Assembly (NCBI RefSeq): GCF_000969605.1
Contig: NZ_JZUE01000023.1
Location: forward strand, 1 to 64,000
Reading direction: 5' to 3'
DNA length: 64,000 nucleotides
DNA from: Aquincola tertiaricarbonis
Lineage (GTDB): Bacteria; Pseudomonadota; Gammaproteobacteria; Burkholderiales; Burkholderiaceae_C
Positions 47,629-55,636 of the stretch are shown here, piece after piece. The position numbers and the translations under genes were made by a program. Position 1 is the first letter of the stretch; each line of letters starts with the position of its first letter. The notes beneath the pieces are model-generated. The model was given only the letters and a program-made list of their open reading frames with translations, made no database searches and was not told the DNA's origin.

Positions 47629-49691
47629 TGGCCGCACCCACCGAGGGCCGGCTGCAGCCCGGCCGGCCCTGGCCGCTGGGCGCCACGGCCGAGGCCGGCG
47701 GCGTGAACTTCGCGGTGCCTTCGGCGCATGCGGAGGCGATGCTGCTGTGCCTGTTCGACGATGCCGGCCAGGTGGAGCTGCAGCGGCTGCCACTGCCGGC
47801 GCGCACCGGCGACGTGTGGCACGGCTTCCTGCCCGGCGCGGCGGCCGGCCTGGTGTACGGCTACCGTGCCCACGGGCCCTGGCAGCCGGCGGCCGGCCAG
47901 CGCTTCAACGACCTCAAGCTGCTGCTGGACCCCTGGGCGCGCGAGATCGTCGGCCGCCACCAGTGGCGCCAGGAGAACGTGGGCGCCGACCCACGCGACA
48001 ACGCCACCTTCGCATTGAAGGCCCGCGTGCTGCCGGCCGACGACGGCTTCGACTGGCAAGGCGACCGCCGGCTGCACACGCCGCTGGCCGACACCGTGCT
48101 GTACGAGCTGCATGTCAAGGGCTTCACCCGCCAGCATCCGGGCGTGCCTGCGGAGCAGCGCGGCACCTATGCCGGCCTGGCCAGCGACGCGGCGGTGGCC
48201 CACCTCAAGCGCCTGGGCGTCAGCGCCGTGAGCCTGCTGCCGGTGCACCAGCACATCGACGAAGAGCGGCTGGTGGCGATGGGCCTGAGCAACTACTGGG
48301 GCTACAACACCATCGGCTTCTTCGCGCCCGAGCCCTCGTATGCGGCCACGCCCGACGCGCGCACCGAGTTCCGCCAGATGGTGCGCCGGCTGCATGCCGA
48401 AGGCATCGAGGTCATCCTCGACGTGGTGTTCAACCACAGCGCCGAGACCGACGAGCACGGCCCCACCATCAGCTTCCGCGGGCTGGACAACGCCGGCTGG
48501 TACCGGCTGCGCCACGAGAGCCGCGCGCTCTACGAGAACGACACCGGCTGCGGCAACACGCTGGACATCCGCCAGCCCCGTGTGCTGCAGCTGGTGATGG
48601 ACAGCCTGCGCTGGTGGGTGGGCGAGATGCACGTCGACGGCTTCCGCTTCGACCTGGCGCCGGTGCTGGGCCGCGGGAATCACGGCTTCGACCGCGACGG
48701 CGCGTTTTTCATGGCCTTGCGGCAAGACCCGCTGCTGCAGGGCGTCAAGCTGATCGCCGAGCCCTGGGACATCGGCCCCGGCGGCTACCAGCTGGGCCAG
48801 TTCCCGGCCGGCTGGCTGGAGTGGAACGACAAGTTCCGCGACACCATGCGCGCCTTCTGGCTGGGCCATCCGGCGCACCGGGGCGATTTCGCGCGACGGC
48901 TGGCCGGCTCGGCCGACCTGTTCCACCAGCGCGGCCGCGCGCCGGGCGAGGGCGTGAACTACGTGGTCTCGCACGACGGCTTCACCCTGCGCGACCTGCT
49001 CACCTACGAGCAGCGCCGCAACCAGGCCAATGGCGAGGACAACCGCGACGGCCACGGCCACAACCTGGGCTGGAACTGCGGCCAGGAGGGCGAGACCGAC
49101 GATGCCGCCGTGCAGGAACGCCGCGCCCGCCTGGCGCGGGCGCTGCTGGCCACGGTGCTGCTGGCCCAGGGCACGCCGATGATCGCCGCCGGCGACGAAC
49201 TGGGCCACACCCAGGACGGGAACAACAATCCCTACTGCCAGGACAACGCCATCACCTGGATCGACTGGGCCGCCGCCGACGAAGCGCTGATCGACTTCAC
49301 CGCCCGGCTGATCGGCCTGCGCCGCACGCTGCTGCCGCTGGGCGAGCGCTGGTACAGCGGCTTTCCCGATGCCGAGGGCCAGCCCGACCTGGCCTGGTTC
49401 GGTGCCGACGGCCGGCCGCTGGGTGCGGCCCAGTGGCACGACGGCGACGCCCGTGCGCTGGGCGCCTGGATCGGCCAGCCGGGCCGGGCGCAGGCACCGC
49501 TGCTGCTGCTGGTCAATGCCGATGCGGACGACACCGCCTTCGTGCTGCCCGAGGCGCCGGCGGGCTGGCAGCGGCTGCTGGACACGGCCGAGACGGCCAC
49601 GGGCACGCAGCCTGCCCCTGCGCCGGCAGCGTCGCCGCTGCGCGTGCGCGGCCGCAGCCTGGTGCTGCTGGCCGCCACCCCCGCCCCCTAA
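47628..49691 (+). CDS. glgX: Glycogen debranching enzyme GlgX
   Basis: This 687-residue GH13 enzyme hydrolyses the alpha-1,6 links left in phosphorylase-limit dextrin. It has an N-terminal CBM48 module (about 1-150). The catalytic residues lie in VDGFRFDLAPVLG (Asp), LIAEPWDIGPGGYQLGQFP (Glu) and VSHDGFTLRDLLTYE (Asp). The long loop NQANGEDNRDGHGHNLGWNC is typical of GlgX/TreX. The ATG at 47628 overlaps the glgB stop; a GTG one codon earlier (47625) is the other possibility. It stands between glgB and malQ, matching the order of glycogen breakdown. Confidence 0.95.
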   Translation: MAAPTEGRLQPGRPWPLGATAEAGGVNFAVPSAHAEAMLLCLFDDAGQVELQRLPLPARTGDVWHGFLPGAAAGLVYGYRAHGPWQPAAGQRFNDLKLLLDPWAREIVGRHQWRQENVGADPRDNATFALKARVLPADDGFDWQGDRRLHTPLADTVLYELHVKGFTRQHPGVPAEQRGTYAGLASDAAVAHLKRLGVSAVSLLPVHQHIDEERLVAMGLSNYWGYNTIGFFAPEPSYAATPDARTEFRQMVRRLHAEGIEVILDVVFNHSAETDEHGPTISFRGLDNAGWYRLRHESRALYENDTGCGNTLDIRQPRVLQLVMDSLRWWVGEMHVDGFRFDLAPVLGRGNHGFDRDGAFFMALRQDPLLQGVKLIAEPWDIGPGGYQLGQFPAGWLEWNDKFRDTMRAFWLGHPAHRGDFARRLAGSADLFHQRGRAPGEGVNYVVSHDGFTLRDLLTYEQRRNQANGEDNRDGHGHNLGWNCGQEGETDDAAVQERRARLARALLATVLLAQGTPMIAAGDELGHTQDGNNNPYCQDNAITWIDWAAADEALIDFTARLIGLRRTLLPLGERWYSGFPDAEGQPDLAWFGADGRPLGAAQWHDGDARALGAWIGQPGRAQAPLLLLVNADADDTAFVLPEAPAGWQRLLDTAETATGTQPAPAPAASPLRVRGRSLVLLAATPAP

Positions 49692-49712
49692 ACCCCGCTC
49701 AAGCTGCCCACG

Positions 49713-51224
49713 ATGCGCCTTCCCCGACTTTCCGGCGTCCTGCTCCACCCCACCTCGCTGCCCGGCCCGCATGGCAGCGGCGACCTGGGCCCCGCCGCCC
49801 GCCACTTCGTCGACTGGCTGCACGGTGCCGGCCAGTCGCTGTGGCAGATCCTGCCGCTGGGCGGCATCGGTCCCGGCAACTCGCCCTACATGAGCAGCAG
49901 CGCCTTCGCCGGCAACCTGCTGCTGATCGACCTGGACGAGCTGCGCCAGCACGGCTGGCTGACCGAGGCCGACCTGGCGCCGGAGGCGGTGTTCGACGCC
50001 CGCCGCATCGACTTCGAGGCGCTGGTGCCCTACCGCATGGCGCGGCTGGCCCGTGCGGCGCGCCACTTCGCGGCCGCGCCCGGCGCCCATGCCGCGGCGT
50101 ACCAGCAGTTCCGGGCCAGCCATGCCAGCTGGCTGGCCGACTATTCGCTGTTCATGACGCTGTGGGAGCACCACGGCTTCATCGACTGGACCGACTGGCC
50201 CGCGCCGCTGCGCCGCCGCGAGCCCGCTGCGCTGGAGCAAGCCCGCTTGCAGCATGCCGAGCGCATCGGCTTCTACGAGTTCTGCCAGTGGAGCTTCTTC
50301 CGCCAGTGGAAGGCGCTGCGGGCCTATGCCAACCAGCGCGGCGTGCAGATCATGGGCGACGCGCCCATCTTCATCGCCCACCAGAGCGCCGAGGTGTGGG
50401 CGCGGCAGGAGCTGTTCGAGCTGGACGACGGCGGCCGCCCCACCGCGGTGGCCGGCGTGCCGCCGGATTTCTTCAGCGAGACCGGCCAGCGCTGGGGCAA
50501 CCCGCTGTACCGCTGGAGCGCGCATGCGGCCGAGGGCTATGCCTGGTGGACCGAGCGCATCCGCCGCATCTTCGAGATGACCGACCTGGTGCGCATCGAC
50601 CATTTCCGCGGCTTCGCCGGCTACTGGGAGATCCCGGCCGACGAGCCCACCGCCATCAATGGCCAGTGGAAGCCGGGCCCGGGCGCCGCGCTGTTCGATG
50701 CGGTGGCCGCCGCGCTGGGGCCGCTGCCCATCGTGGCCGAGGACCTGGGCGTCATCACGCCGGACGTGGTGGAACTGCGCCAGCGCTTCAAGTTCCCGGG
50801 CATGCTGATCCTGCAGTTCGCCTTCGGCGGCGGCAGCGACAACACCTACCTGCCGCACAACCACACGCCCGACAGCGTGGTGTACACCGGCACCCACGAC
50901 AACAACACCACGCTGGGCTGGTGGCACGAGGCCGGCGAGGCCGAGCGCCACCATGCCCGCAGCTACCTGGCCACCGACAGCGCCCACATCCTGCCGGCCA
51001 TGCTGCGCACCGCCGCCGCCTCGGTGGCCGACACCGCCATCTTCCCGATGCAGGACGTGCTGGGCCTGGGTGCCGAGGCCCGCATGAACGTGCCCGGCGT
51101 GGGCGACGGCGCCTGGGCCTGGCGCTTCGAATGGAGCCAGGTGCGGCCGGAGCACGGCCAGGCATTGCACGAACTTTGCAAGCAGTACGGCCGGCTGCGC
51201 AGTTCACCGCAGCCCAAGCGGTAG
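49713..51224 (+). CDS. malQ: 4-alpha-glucanotransferase MalQ (amylomaltase)
   Basis: This 503-residue GH77 enzyme disproportionates maltodextrins, recycling the short chains released by GlgX. Visible signatures are GVLLHPTSLPGPHGSGDLG (about 9-27), LPLGGIGPGNSPYMSSSAF, VRIDHFRGF (nucleophile Asp), IVAEDLG (acid/base Glu) and GTHDNNTTLGWW (third Asp). Length is typical of the short bacterial form. It is separated from glgX by 21 bases and is the last gene of the rightward operon. Confidence 0.95.
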   Translation: MRLPRLSGVLLHPTSLPGPHGSGDLGPAARHFVDWLHGAGQSLWQILPLGGIGPGNSPYMSSSAFAGNLLLIDLDELRQHGWLTEADLAPEAVFDARRIDFEALVPYRMARLARAARHFAAAPGAHAAAYQQFRASHASWLADYSLFMTLWEHHGFIDWTDWPAPLRRREPAALEQARLQHAERIGFYEFCQWSFFRQWKALRAYANQRGVQIMGDAPIFIAHQSAEVWARQELFELDDGGRPTAVAGVPPDFFSETGQRWGNPLYRWSAHAAEGYAWWTERIRRIFEMTDLVRIDHFRGFAGYWEIPADEPTAINGQWKPGPGAALFDAVAAALGPLPIVAEDLGVITPDVVELRQRFKFPGMLILQFAFGGGSDNTYLPHNHTPDSVVYTGTHDNNTTLGWWHEAGEAERHHARSYLATDSAHILPAMLRTAAASVADTAIFPMQDVLGLGAEARMNVPGVGDGAWAWRFEWSQVRPEHGQALHELCKQYGRLRSSPQPKR

Positions 51225-51256
51225 CACGTTCGGGGTCTGCAGCCAACGCATGAAGT

Positions 51257-51273
51257 TCCTCGCGGGCCGAGGA
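51257..51273. terminator. Small hairpin after malQ
   Basis: A 6-bp stem TCCTCG / CGAGGA with loop CGGGC lies 33 bases after the malQ stop. There is no T-run, so termination is only possible, not clear. Confidence 0.3.
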
Positions 51274-51322
51274 TGCAGCCGCCCTAGACTGCCCCTCGCT
51301 CACAACCCACAGGAGCTACACG

Positions 51323-52942
51323 ATGATGCCAATCCTCTCGCGTACTGGCCGCGGGCGCACGCCCGCGGCCCTCGCGGCAGCCGCCGGCCTTGCACTGGCG
51401 ATGCTGCTGCCCCTGCAGCTGCAGGCGCAGACGCTGCGATGGTCCTCTGCCGGCGATCCGCTGACGCTGGACCCCTATGCGCAGAACGAGTCGCTGACCA
51501 ACGCCATCAACGGGCAGGTGTATGAGTTCCTGGTGGCGCGCGACAAGCAGCTCAACATCGTGCCGCAGCTGGCCACCGAATGGCGCCAGGACGGCCCGCT
51601 GAAATGGATCTTCAAGCTGCGGCCGGGCGTCAAGTTCCATGACGGCCGGCCCTTCACCGCCGACGACGTGGTGTTCTCGGTGGAGCGCGCCAAGCAGCCC
51701 ACCTCGCAGATCGCGGTGTATGCCAATGCCATGGGCACGGTGCGCAAGATCGACGACCTGACGGTGGAGTTCACCACGCCGCAGTTCGAGCCCATCTTCC
51801 TGCAGAAGCTCAACACCATCTACATCATGAGCAAGGGTTGGGCGGAGCAGAACAACGCCACCGTCACGCAGAACTTCGCCGCCAAGGAAGAGGCCTTCGC
51901 CGCCCGCAACATGAACGGCACCGGCCCCTTCATGCTGGTGAGCCGCGCGCCAGGCGTGAAGACGGCCTACAAGCGCAACCCGAACTACTGGGGCCGCATC
52001 GAGGGCAACGTGCAGGAGGTGGTGTTCACGCCCATCGCCAGCGGCGCCACCCGCACCGCGGCGCTGATCTCCGGCGAGCTGGACTTCGTGCTCGACCCGC
52101 CCCCCACCGACGTGGAGCGCCTGCGCCGCACGCCGGGCGTGAAGATCGTCGACGGGCCGGAGAGCCGCGTCATCTTCATCGGCATGGACCAGGGGCGCGA
52201 CGAGCTGCTCTACAGCAGCGTCAAGGGCAAGAACCCGCTGAAGGACGTGCGGGTGCGCAAGGCGCTGTACCACGCCATCGACATCGAGACGATCAAGACC
52301 AAGCTGATGAACGGCCAGGCCGCGCCCACCGGCGCGCTGGTGCCTTCACCGCTGGCCACCTTCAACGATCCCGAGATCGAGCGCCGCCTGCCCTACGACG
52401 TGGAGCTGGCGAAGAAGCTGATGGCCGAGGCCGGCTATCCCGACGGCTTCGAGATCACCTTCGACACGCCGAACGACCGCTACGTGAACGACGAGCGCAT
52501 CGCCGTGACGCTGGCCTCGCAGTGGGCCCGCATCGGCGTGAAGGTGCGGGTGAACGCGCAGACCAAGTCGCTGTTCTTCAACAAGGTGGAGAAGCTCGAT
52601 ACCTCGATGTACCTGTTCGGCTGGGGCGGCGCCATCACCGATGCCGAGACCACCTTCACCCCCATCTACCGCAACCGCGGCGCCAAGGGTGTGGGCGAGT
52701 ACAACCGCGGCAACTACGTCGACGACGAGCTGGACGCGCTGGCGGCCGCTTCCAGCAAGGAGCAGGACCCGGCCAAGCGCAAGGCGCTGATCAAGCAGAC
52801 CATCCTGCGCCACAACGAGCAGGTGCGCCACATTCCGCTGCACCGGCAGTTCATCCCGTGGGCCGCGAGGCCCAACGTGAACGTGGTGCACCGCGCCGAC
52901 AACTGGCTGGAATGGCAGTGGGTGACGGTGGCCAAGCCCTGA
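51323..52942 (+). CDS. ABC-type peptide/nickel family solute-binding protein
   Basis: This 539-residue periplasmic receptor has a signal peptide ending near LQLQAQ (about 33-38). The mature start TLRWSSAGDPLTLDPYAQNES and the motif PGVKFHDGRPFTADDVVFS (about 110-128) are diagnostic of the SBP_bac_5 family, which binds oligopeptides, dipeptides, nickel or related solutes. VRKALYHAID marks the second lobe. No permease or ATPase genes are adjacent, so it is an orphan receptor in this window. AGGAG lies upstream of tandem ATG codons at 51323 and 51326. It converges with the response-regulator gene. Confidence 0.92.
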   Translation: MMPILSRTGRGRTPAALAAAAGLALAMLLPLQLQAQTLRWSSAGDPLTLDPYAQNESLTNAINGQVYEFLVARDKQLNIVPQLATEWRQDGPLKWIFKLRPGVKFHDGRPFTADDVVFSVERAKQPTSQIAVYANAMGTVRKIDDLTVEFTTPQFEPIFLQKLNTIYIMSKGWAEQNNATVTQNFAAKEEAFAARNMNGTGPFMLVSRAPGVKTAYKRNPNYWGRIEGNVQEVVFTPIASGATRTAALISGELDFVLDPPPTDVERLRRTPGVKIVDGPESRVIFIGMDQGRDELLYSSVKGKNPLKDVRVRKALYHAIDIETIKTKLMNGQAAPTGALVPSPLATFNDPEIERRLPYDVELAKKLMAEAGYPDGFEITFDTPNDRYVNDERIAVTLASQWARIGVKVRVNAQTKSLFFNKVEKLDTSMYLFGWGGAITDAETTFTPIYRNRGAKGVGEYNRGNYVDDELDALAAASSKEQDPAKRKALIKQTILRHNEQVRHIPLHRQFIPWAARPNVNVVHRADNWLEWQWVTVAKP

Positions 52943-52948
52943 GGCAGG

Positions 52949-53332
52949 TCAGGCGGCCGGCTTGCCGGCCGCGACCGCCGCGGCGATCTCGGCCAGCAGC
53001 GAATCCATCTCTTCCACCTCGAAGGGCTTGGGCAGCGAGCGCACGGTGTCGCCCAGCGTCTCCAGCCCGCGCGTGAGCGCATAGCCGGAGGACAGCACCA
53101 CCCAGGTGCCCGGCGCCTTGGCCAGCACCGCGCGGGCCAGGTCCACGCCCGACATGGTGGGCAGGCTCACGTCGGTGATGACGACGTCGCAGGGCTGGCG
53201 CTCGAAGGCGGCCAGCGCCTCTTCCGCGGTGGCGAACGATTCGACGACACGGTCGTCGGCTTCGAGCAGCAGCCCGATCGTTTCGCGCAACTCGTCGTTG
53301 TCCTCGACGTAATAGATCTGCAGCGCAGGCAT
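52949..53332 (-). CDS. Single-domain response regulator
   Basis: This 127-residue protein is one receiver domain: acidic pocket YYVEDND (about 7-13), phospho-acceptor Asp54 in VITDVSLPTM, Thr/Ser switch in VVLSSGY and Lys in SLPKPFE. There is no output domain, so it acts by protein contact, as CheY-like or phosphorelay intermediates do. The sequence is closer to hybrid-kinase receivers than to CheY. The upstream frame to 53386 is Pro-rich and not receiver-like, so the ATG at 53332 is preferred. It lies 108 bases after the minor pilin gene on the same strand, at the end of the flagellar block. Confidence 0.87.
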   Translation of the reverse strand: MPALQIYYVEDNDELRETIGLLLEADDRVVESFATAEEALAAFERQPCDVVITDVSLPTMSGVDLARAVLAKAPGTWVVLSSGYALTRGLETLGDTVRSLPKPFEVEEMDSLLAEIAAAVAAGKPAA

Positions 53333-53440
53333 GGCAAGGGGCCCCGGAAGGGCAGGTGCGGCTAAGGGAAGGGGGGGTTGTAGCACGGCGGCGACATTGT
53401 CGCCGCTGGGCGAGCTCCCCAGCCTTGCATGAAGCGCGCC

Positions 53441-53959
53441 TCAGCAGCGCGGCAGGCCGGGCAGTTCGGCGCCCTGGCCGCAGGCGCGGGCGCGGCCCGA
53501 GGGCGCCAGCCGCACCTCGGCGCTGCGGCTGCCCAGGGCCAGTTCGGCCACCAGGCCGGGCTCGGCGCGGCCCAGGCGGCCATCGAACACCGCCTCGTGG
53601 CTGCCGGTGAGCTGCACCTGCACATGGGCGCTGCCATCGATGCGGCGCAGCGCGCAGGCCGGCGCCGGCGAGGCGGCGGCGCGGCAGTCGCAGCCGGGCT
53701 CATGGCTGACCGCGTAGCACCATTGGGGACCGCCCTGCACGTTGACGTACATCGCGCGGCCGGCCAGCACCGCATCGAAGCGGGCCTGCTGCAGCTCCAG
53801 CGCCAGCTGCTCGGTGGCGCCGGCCAGGCGCTGGCGGGCGCTGAAGTCGGTGTAGGAGGGCAGGCCCACGGCCATGAACACCGCCACGATCGCGGCCACC
53901 ACCAGCAGCTCGATGAGCGTGAGGCCGTCCTGCCGCAGGCGGCGCAGGGCCGTGGGCAT
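53441..53959 (-). CDS. Type IV pilin-like minor pseudopilin (GspH/FimT type)
   Basis: This 172-residue protein has a short basic leader and a prepilin peptidase site: cleavage after Gly12 gives a mature start LTLIELLVVAAIVAVFM with the conserved Glu at position 5. The rest is a GspH-like globular domain with four or more cysteines (WCYAVS, PGCDC, PACAL, RACG) that could form disulfides. GspH/FimT/FimU proteins are minor components at the tip of type IV pili or type II secretion pseudopili. No other pilus gene is in the window. It starts five bases after the ycgR stop, so it is co-transcribed with flagellar genes. Confidence 0.87.
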   Translation of the reverse strand: MPTALRRLRQDGLTLIELLVVAAIVAVFMAVGLPSYTDFSARQRLAGATEQLALELQQARFDAVLAGRAMYVNVQGGPQWCYAVSHEPGCDCRAAASPAPACALRRIDGSAHVQVQLTGSHEAVFDGRLGRAEPGLVAELALGSRSAEVRLAPSGRARACGQGAELPGLPRC

Positions 53960-53964
53960 GGCCG

Positions 53965-54723
53965 TCAGTCCAGCGCCAGCAGGCGGCGGCGCTTCTGGGT
54001 CTGGTCGATGTAGCGCTGCAGCGCGCGCTGCGCCTCGCCGTCCAGCCCGGTGATCGAGCAGCCCAGGCGCAGCCCGCCGCTCTGCGGATTCAGCGAAGTG
54101 ACGTGGTGTAGCTGCAGCGTGGCCTCGAAACGCGTGTGGGCATCCAGCTCGATGCGCGCGCCCTGCAGCCGCACGCCCGGGGGCAGTGGCGGCACGTCGT
54201 CGGGCAGGAAGATGGCGCAGCCGGTGAGGCTGACGTCCAGCACCCGCAGCGACAGCTGCATGTCCGGCAGGCTGGGGTGGCGCAGGTAGGCGGCCGGCGT
54301 GTTGCGGGCCACCGGCCGCACGCGGAAGCTGCTGCGGCGCTGGAAGCGGAACAGCTCCGCCGGGATCTGCGCCTGCAGCGCGCTGGCGCGGTGACCGTGC
54401 ACCAGCAGCAGCTGCTGCAGGTCGAACTGCAGCTTGACGTTGTCCAGGTAGCCCACCACCGTGGCCTCGCCGGCATCCACCAGGGCCTGCAGCTGCGGGT
54501 CGGTGGCATCGGCGCTGAAGCTGATCTTGCGCTGCGCCGCATCCACCGTCCACACGGTGGTGGTGTAGGCGCTGCCATCGGGCGCGCTCAGGTGCACGGT
54601 GGCGCCTTCGTCCAGCAGCTCGCGCAGCAGGGCGGCCACTTCCTCGGGCGAGCCGACGCGGAAGTTGTCGCGCTCGTCGCCGGACAGGGCATCGAGCGGT
54701 GCGGGCTGGGTGATCTCGGACAT
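53965..54723 (-). CDS. ycgR: Flagellar brake protein YcgR (PilZ domain)
   Basis: This 252-residue cytoplasmic protein has an N-terminal YcgR domain (about 15-125, FRVGSPEEVAALLREL) and a C-terminal PilZ domain (about 128-250). The PilZ domain has both c-di-GMP-binding motifs: RRSSFRVRP (RxxxR type, about 129-137) and DVSLTGC (DxSxxG, about 163-169). When it binds c-di-GMP it slows or stops the flagellar motor. It is the third gene of the fliS-fliT-ycgR group, 22 bases after fliT. The c-di-GMP enzyme at 3264-5129 is one possible source of the signal in this genome. Confidence 0.9.
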   Translation of the reverse strand: MSEITQPAPLDALSGDERDNFRVGSPEEVAALLRELLDEGATVHLSAPDGSAYTTTVWTVDAAQRKISFSADATDPQLQALVDAGEATVVGYLDNVKLQFDLQQLLLVHGHRASALQAQIPAELFRFQRRSSFRVRPVARNTPAAYLRHPSLPDMQLSLRVLDVSLTGCAIFLPDDVPPLPPGVRLQGARIELDAHTRFEATLQLHHVTSLNPQSGGLRLGCSITGLDGEAQRALQRYIDQTQKRRRLLALD

Positions 54724-54745
54724 GGCGGTGGCGCGGCTGGCGGGC

Positions 54746-55087
54746 TCAGTGCAGGGTCTGCGACTGTCCGGACATCAGGTTGTCCAGGTCCTCGATCCAC
54801 GGCTCGGCCAGCACGCGGATCTCGGCGTCGTTGACCAGGATGCGCTGCATGATGCGGGTCTTGAGCTGCATCGATTCGGGCGGCAGCTTCTCGCTGCGGG
54901 CCGCATGCTTGAGCTGCGAGATCAGCAGCACGCAGGCGCCTTCGAGCTTGAGCACCTGGTCCCAGTTGCCCGCCCGCGCAGCCTCGAGCATGTCGGCGCT
55001 GGCGCGCTCGATGGCTTCGTAGTAGGCGAGCAGCTTGTCATTCATGGTCATTCCGGCGTACGGCCGATCGCAGAAATTGGGAGTCAT
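54746..55087 (-). CDS. fliT: Flagellar chaperone FliT
   Basis: This 113-residue helical protein has YYEAIERASADMLEAARAGNWDQV (about 22-45), the typical N-terminal FliT helices, and a C-terminal amphipathic helix (IRVLAEPWIEDLDNLM). FliT keeps the cap protein FliD unassembled and, in enterics, also binds FlhDC. The ATG at 55087 overlaps the fliS stop (ATGA), which suggests coupling. ATG codons at 55051 and 55045 would begin closer to the conserved MNDKLLAYYEA, so the true protein may be 99-101 residues. Confidence 0.82.
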   Translation of the reverse strand: MTPNFCDRPYAGMTMNDKLLAYYEAIERASADMLEAARAGNWDQVLKLEGACVLLISQLKHAARSEKLPPESMQLKTRIMQRILVNDAEIRVLAEPWIEDLDNLMSGQSQTLH

Positions 55088-55527
55088 CGTCCAGACGTGG
55101 CCGCGTTGGAAGCCTGCGGTGCGATCGACGCCCAGGCGTCACGCAGAGGTTCGATCAGGCGGCGGCATTCTTCGAGCGCCTGTTCATCGTTGCGCAGGTT
55201 CGCCTGCGTCAGCCGCAGCGTGACGTAGGCGTAGAGGTCGTTGAGGTCGGAGGCCAGCGCACCGCCGGCTTCCAGGTTGAGCGAGCCTTTCAGGCCTTCG
55301 TCCACGATGCGGGCGGCGCGGCTGATCTCGCGCCCCTTGCGCTCGATGTCGCCGCCCTGCATGGCACCGCGGGCCTGGTCCACGGCGTCCATGAAACCGT
55401 CGAACAGCATGGCCACGAGGCGATGCGGATCGGCCACCTCGACGCTCGTGTTCACGCCCACCTTGCGGTACATGTTGGCGACGGAATGCGAGTGGCCGAA
55501 GGGCGAAGCGGCGTGCGGTGCGTACAT
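55084..55527 (-). CDS. fliS: Flagellin export chaperone FliS
   Basis: This 147-residue helical protein begins the conserved part with ANMYRKVGVNTSVEVADPHRLV (about 17-38), followed by the four-helix region of FliS ending in LEECRRLIEPLRDAW. FliS holds flagellin monomers in an export-ready state. The gene is preceded by a perfect sigma-28 promoter (55561-55588) giving a leader of about 25 bases. It is the first gene of fliS-fliT-ycgR-minor pilin, separated from fliD by 109 bases. Confidence 0.93.
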   Translation of the reverse strand: MYAPHAASPFGHSHSVANMYRKVGVNTSVEVADPHRLVAMLFDGFMDAVDQARGAMQGGDIERKGREISRAARIVDEGLKGSLNLEAGGALASDLNDLYAYVTLRLTQANLRNDEQALEECRRLIEPLRDAWASIAPQASNAATSGR

Positions 55528-55560
55528 GATGGCTTGGACGTTGGCTGCTGCGATGCCCTG

Positions 55561-55588
55561 TTATCGGCGTTGCAAAGCGGTGACTTGA
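55561..55588 (-). promoter_or_regulatory. Sigma-28 promoter of fliS
   Basis: On the minus strand, TCAAGT (55588-55583) and GCCGATAA (55568-55561) stand 14 bases apart. The -10 is an exact match to the FliA consensus, and the spacing equals that of the promoter before the distal flagellin. It places fliS-fliT-ycgR in the late flagellar class. Confidence 0.85.
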
Positions 55589-55636
55589 ACCGTGGCCGGG
55601 GCGGAAATCACCTGCTCTTCGCACCTTGCAAGGGCT

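Noticed and set aside
47496-51170. A 1224-codon minus-strand frame across glgX and malQ
   Set aside because: It is antisense to two clear GH13/GH77 genes. The product is His/Gln/Ala-rich low-complexity sequence, the usual mirror of high-GC genes.
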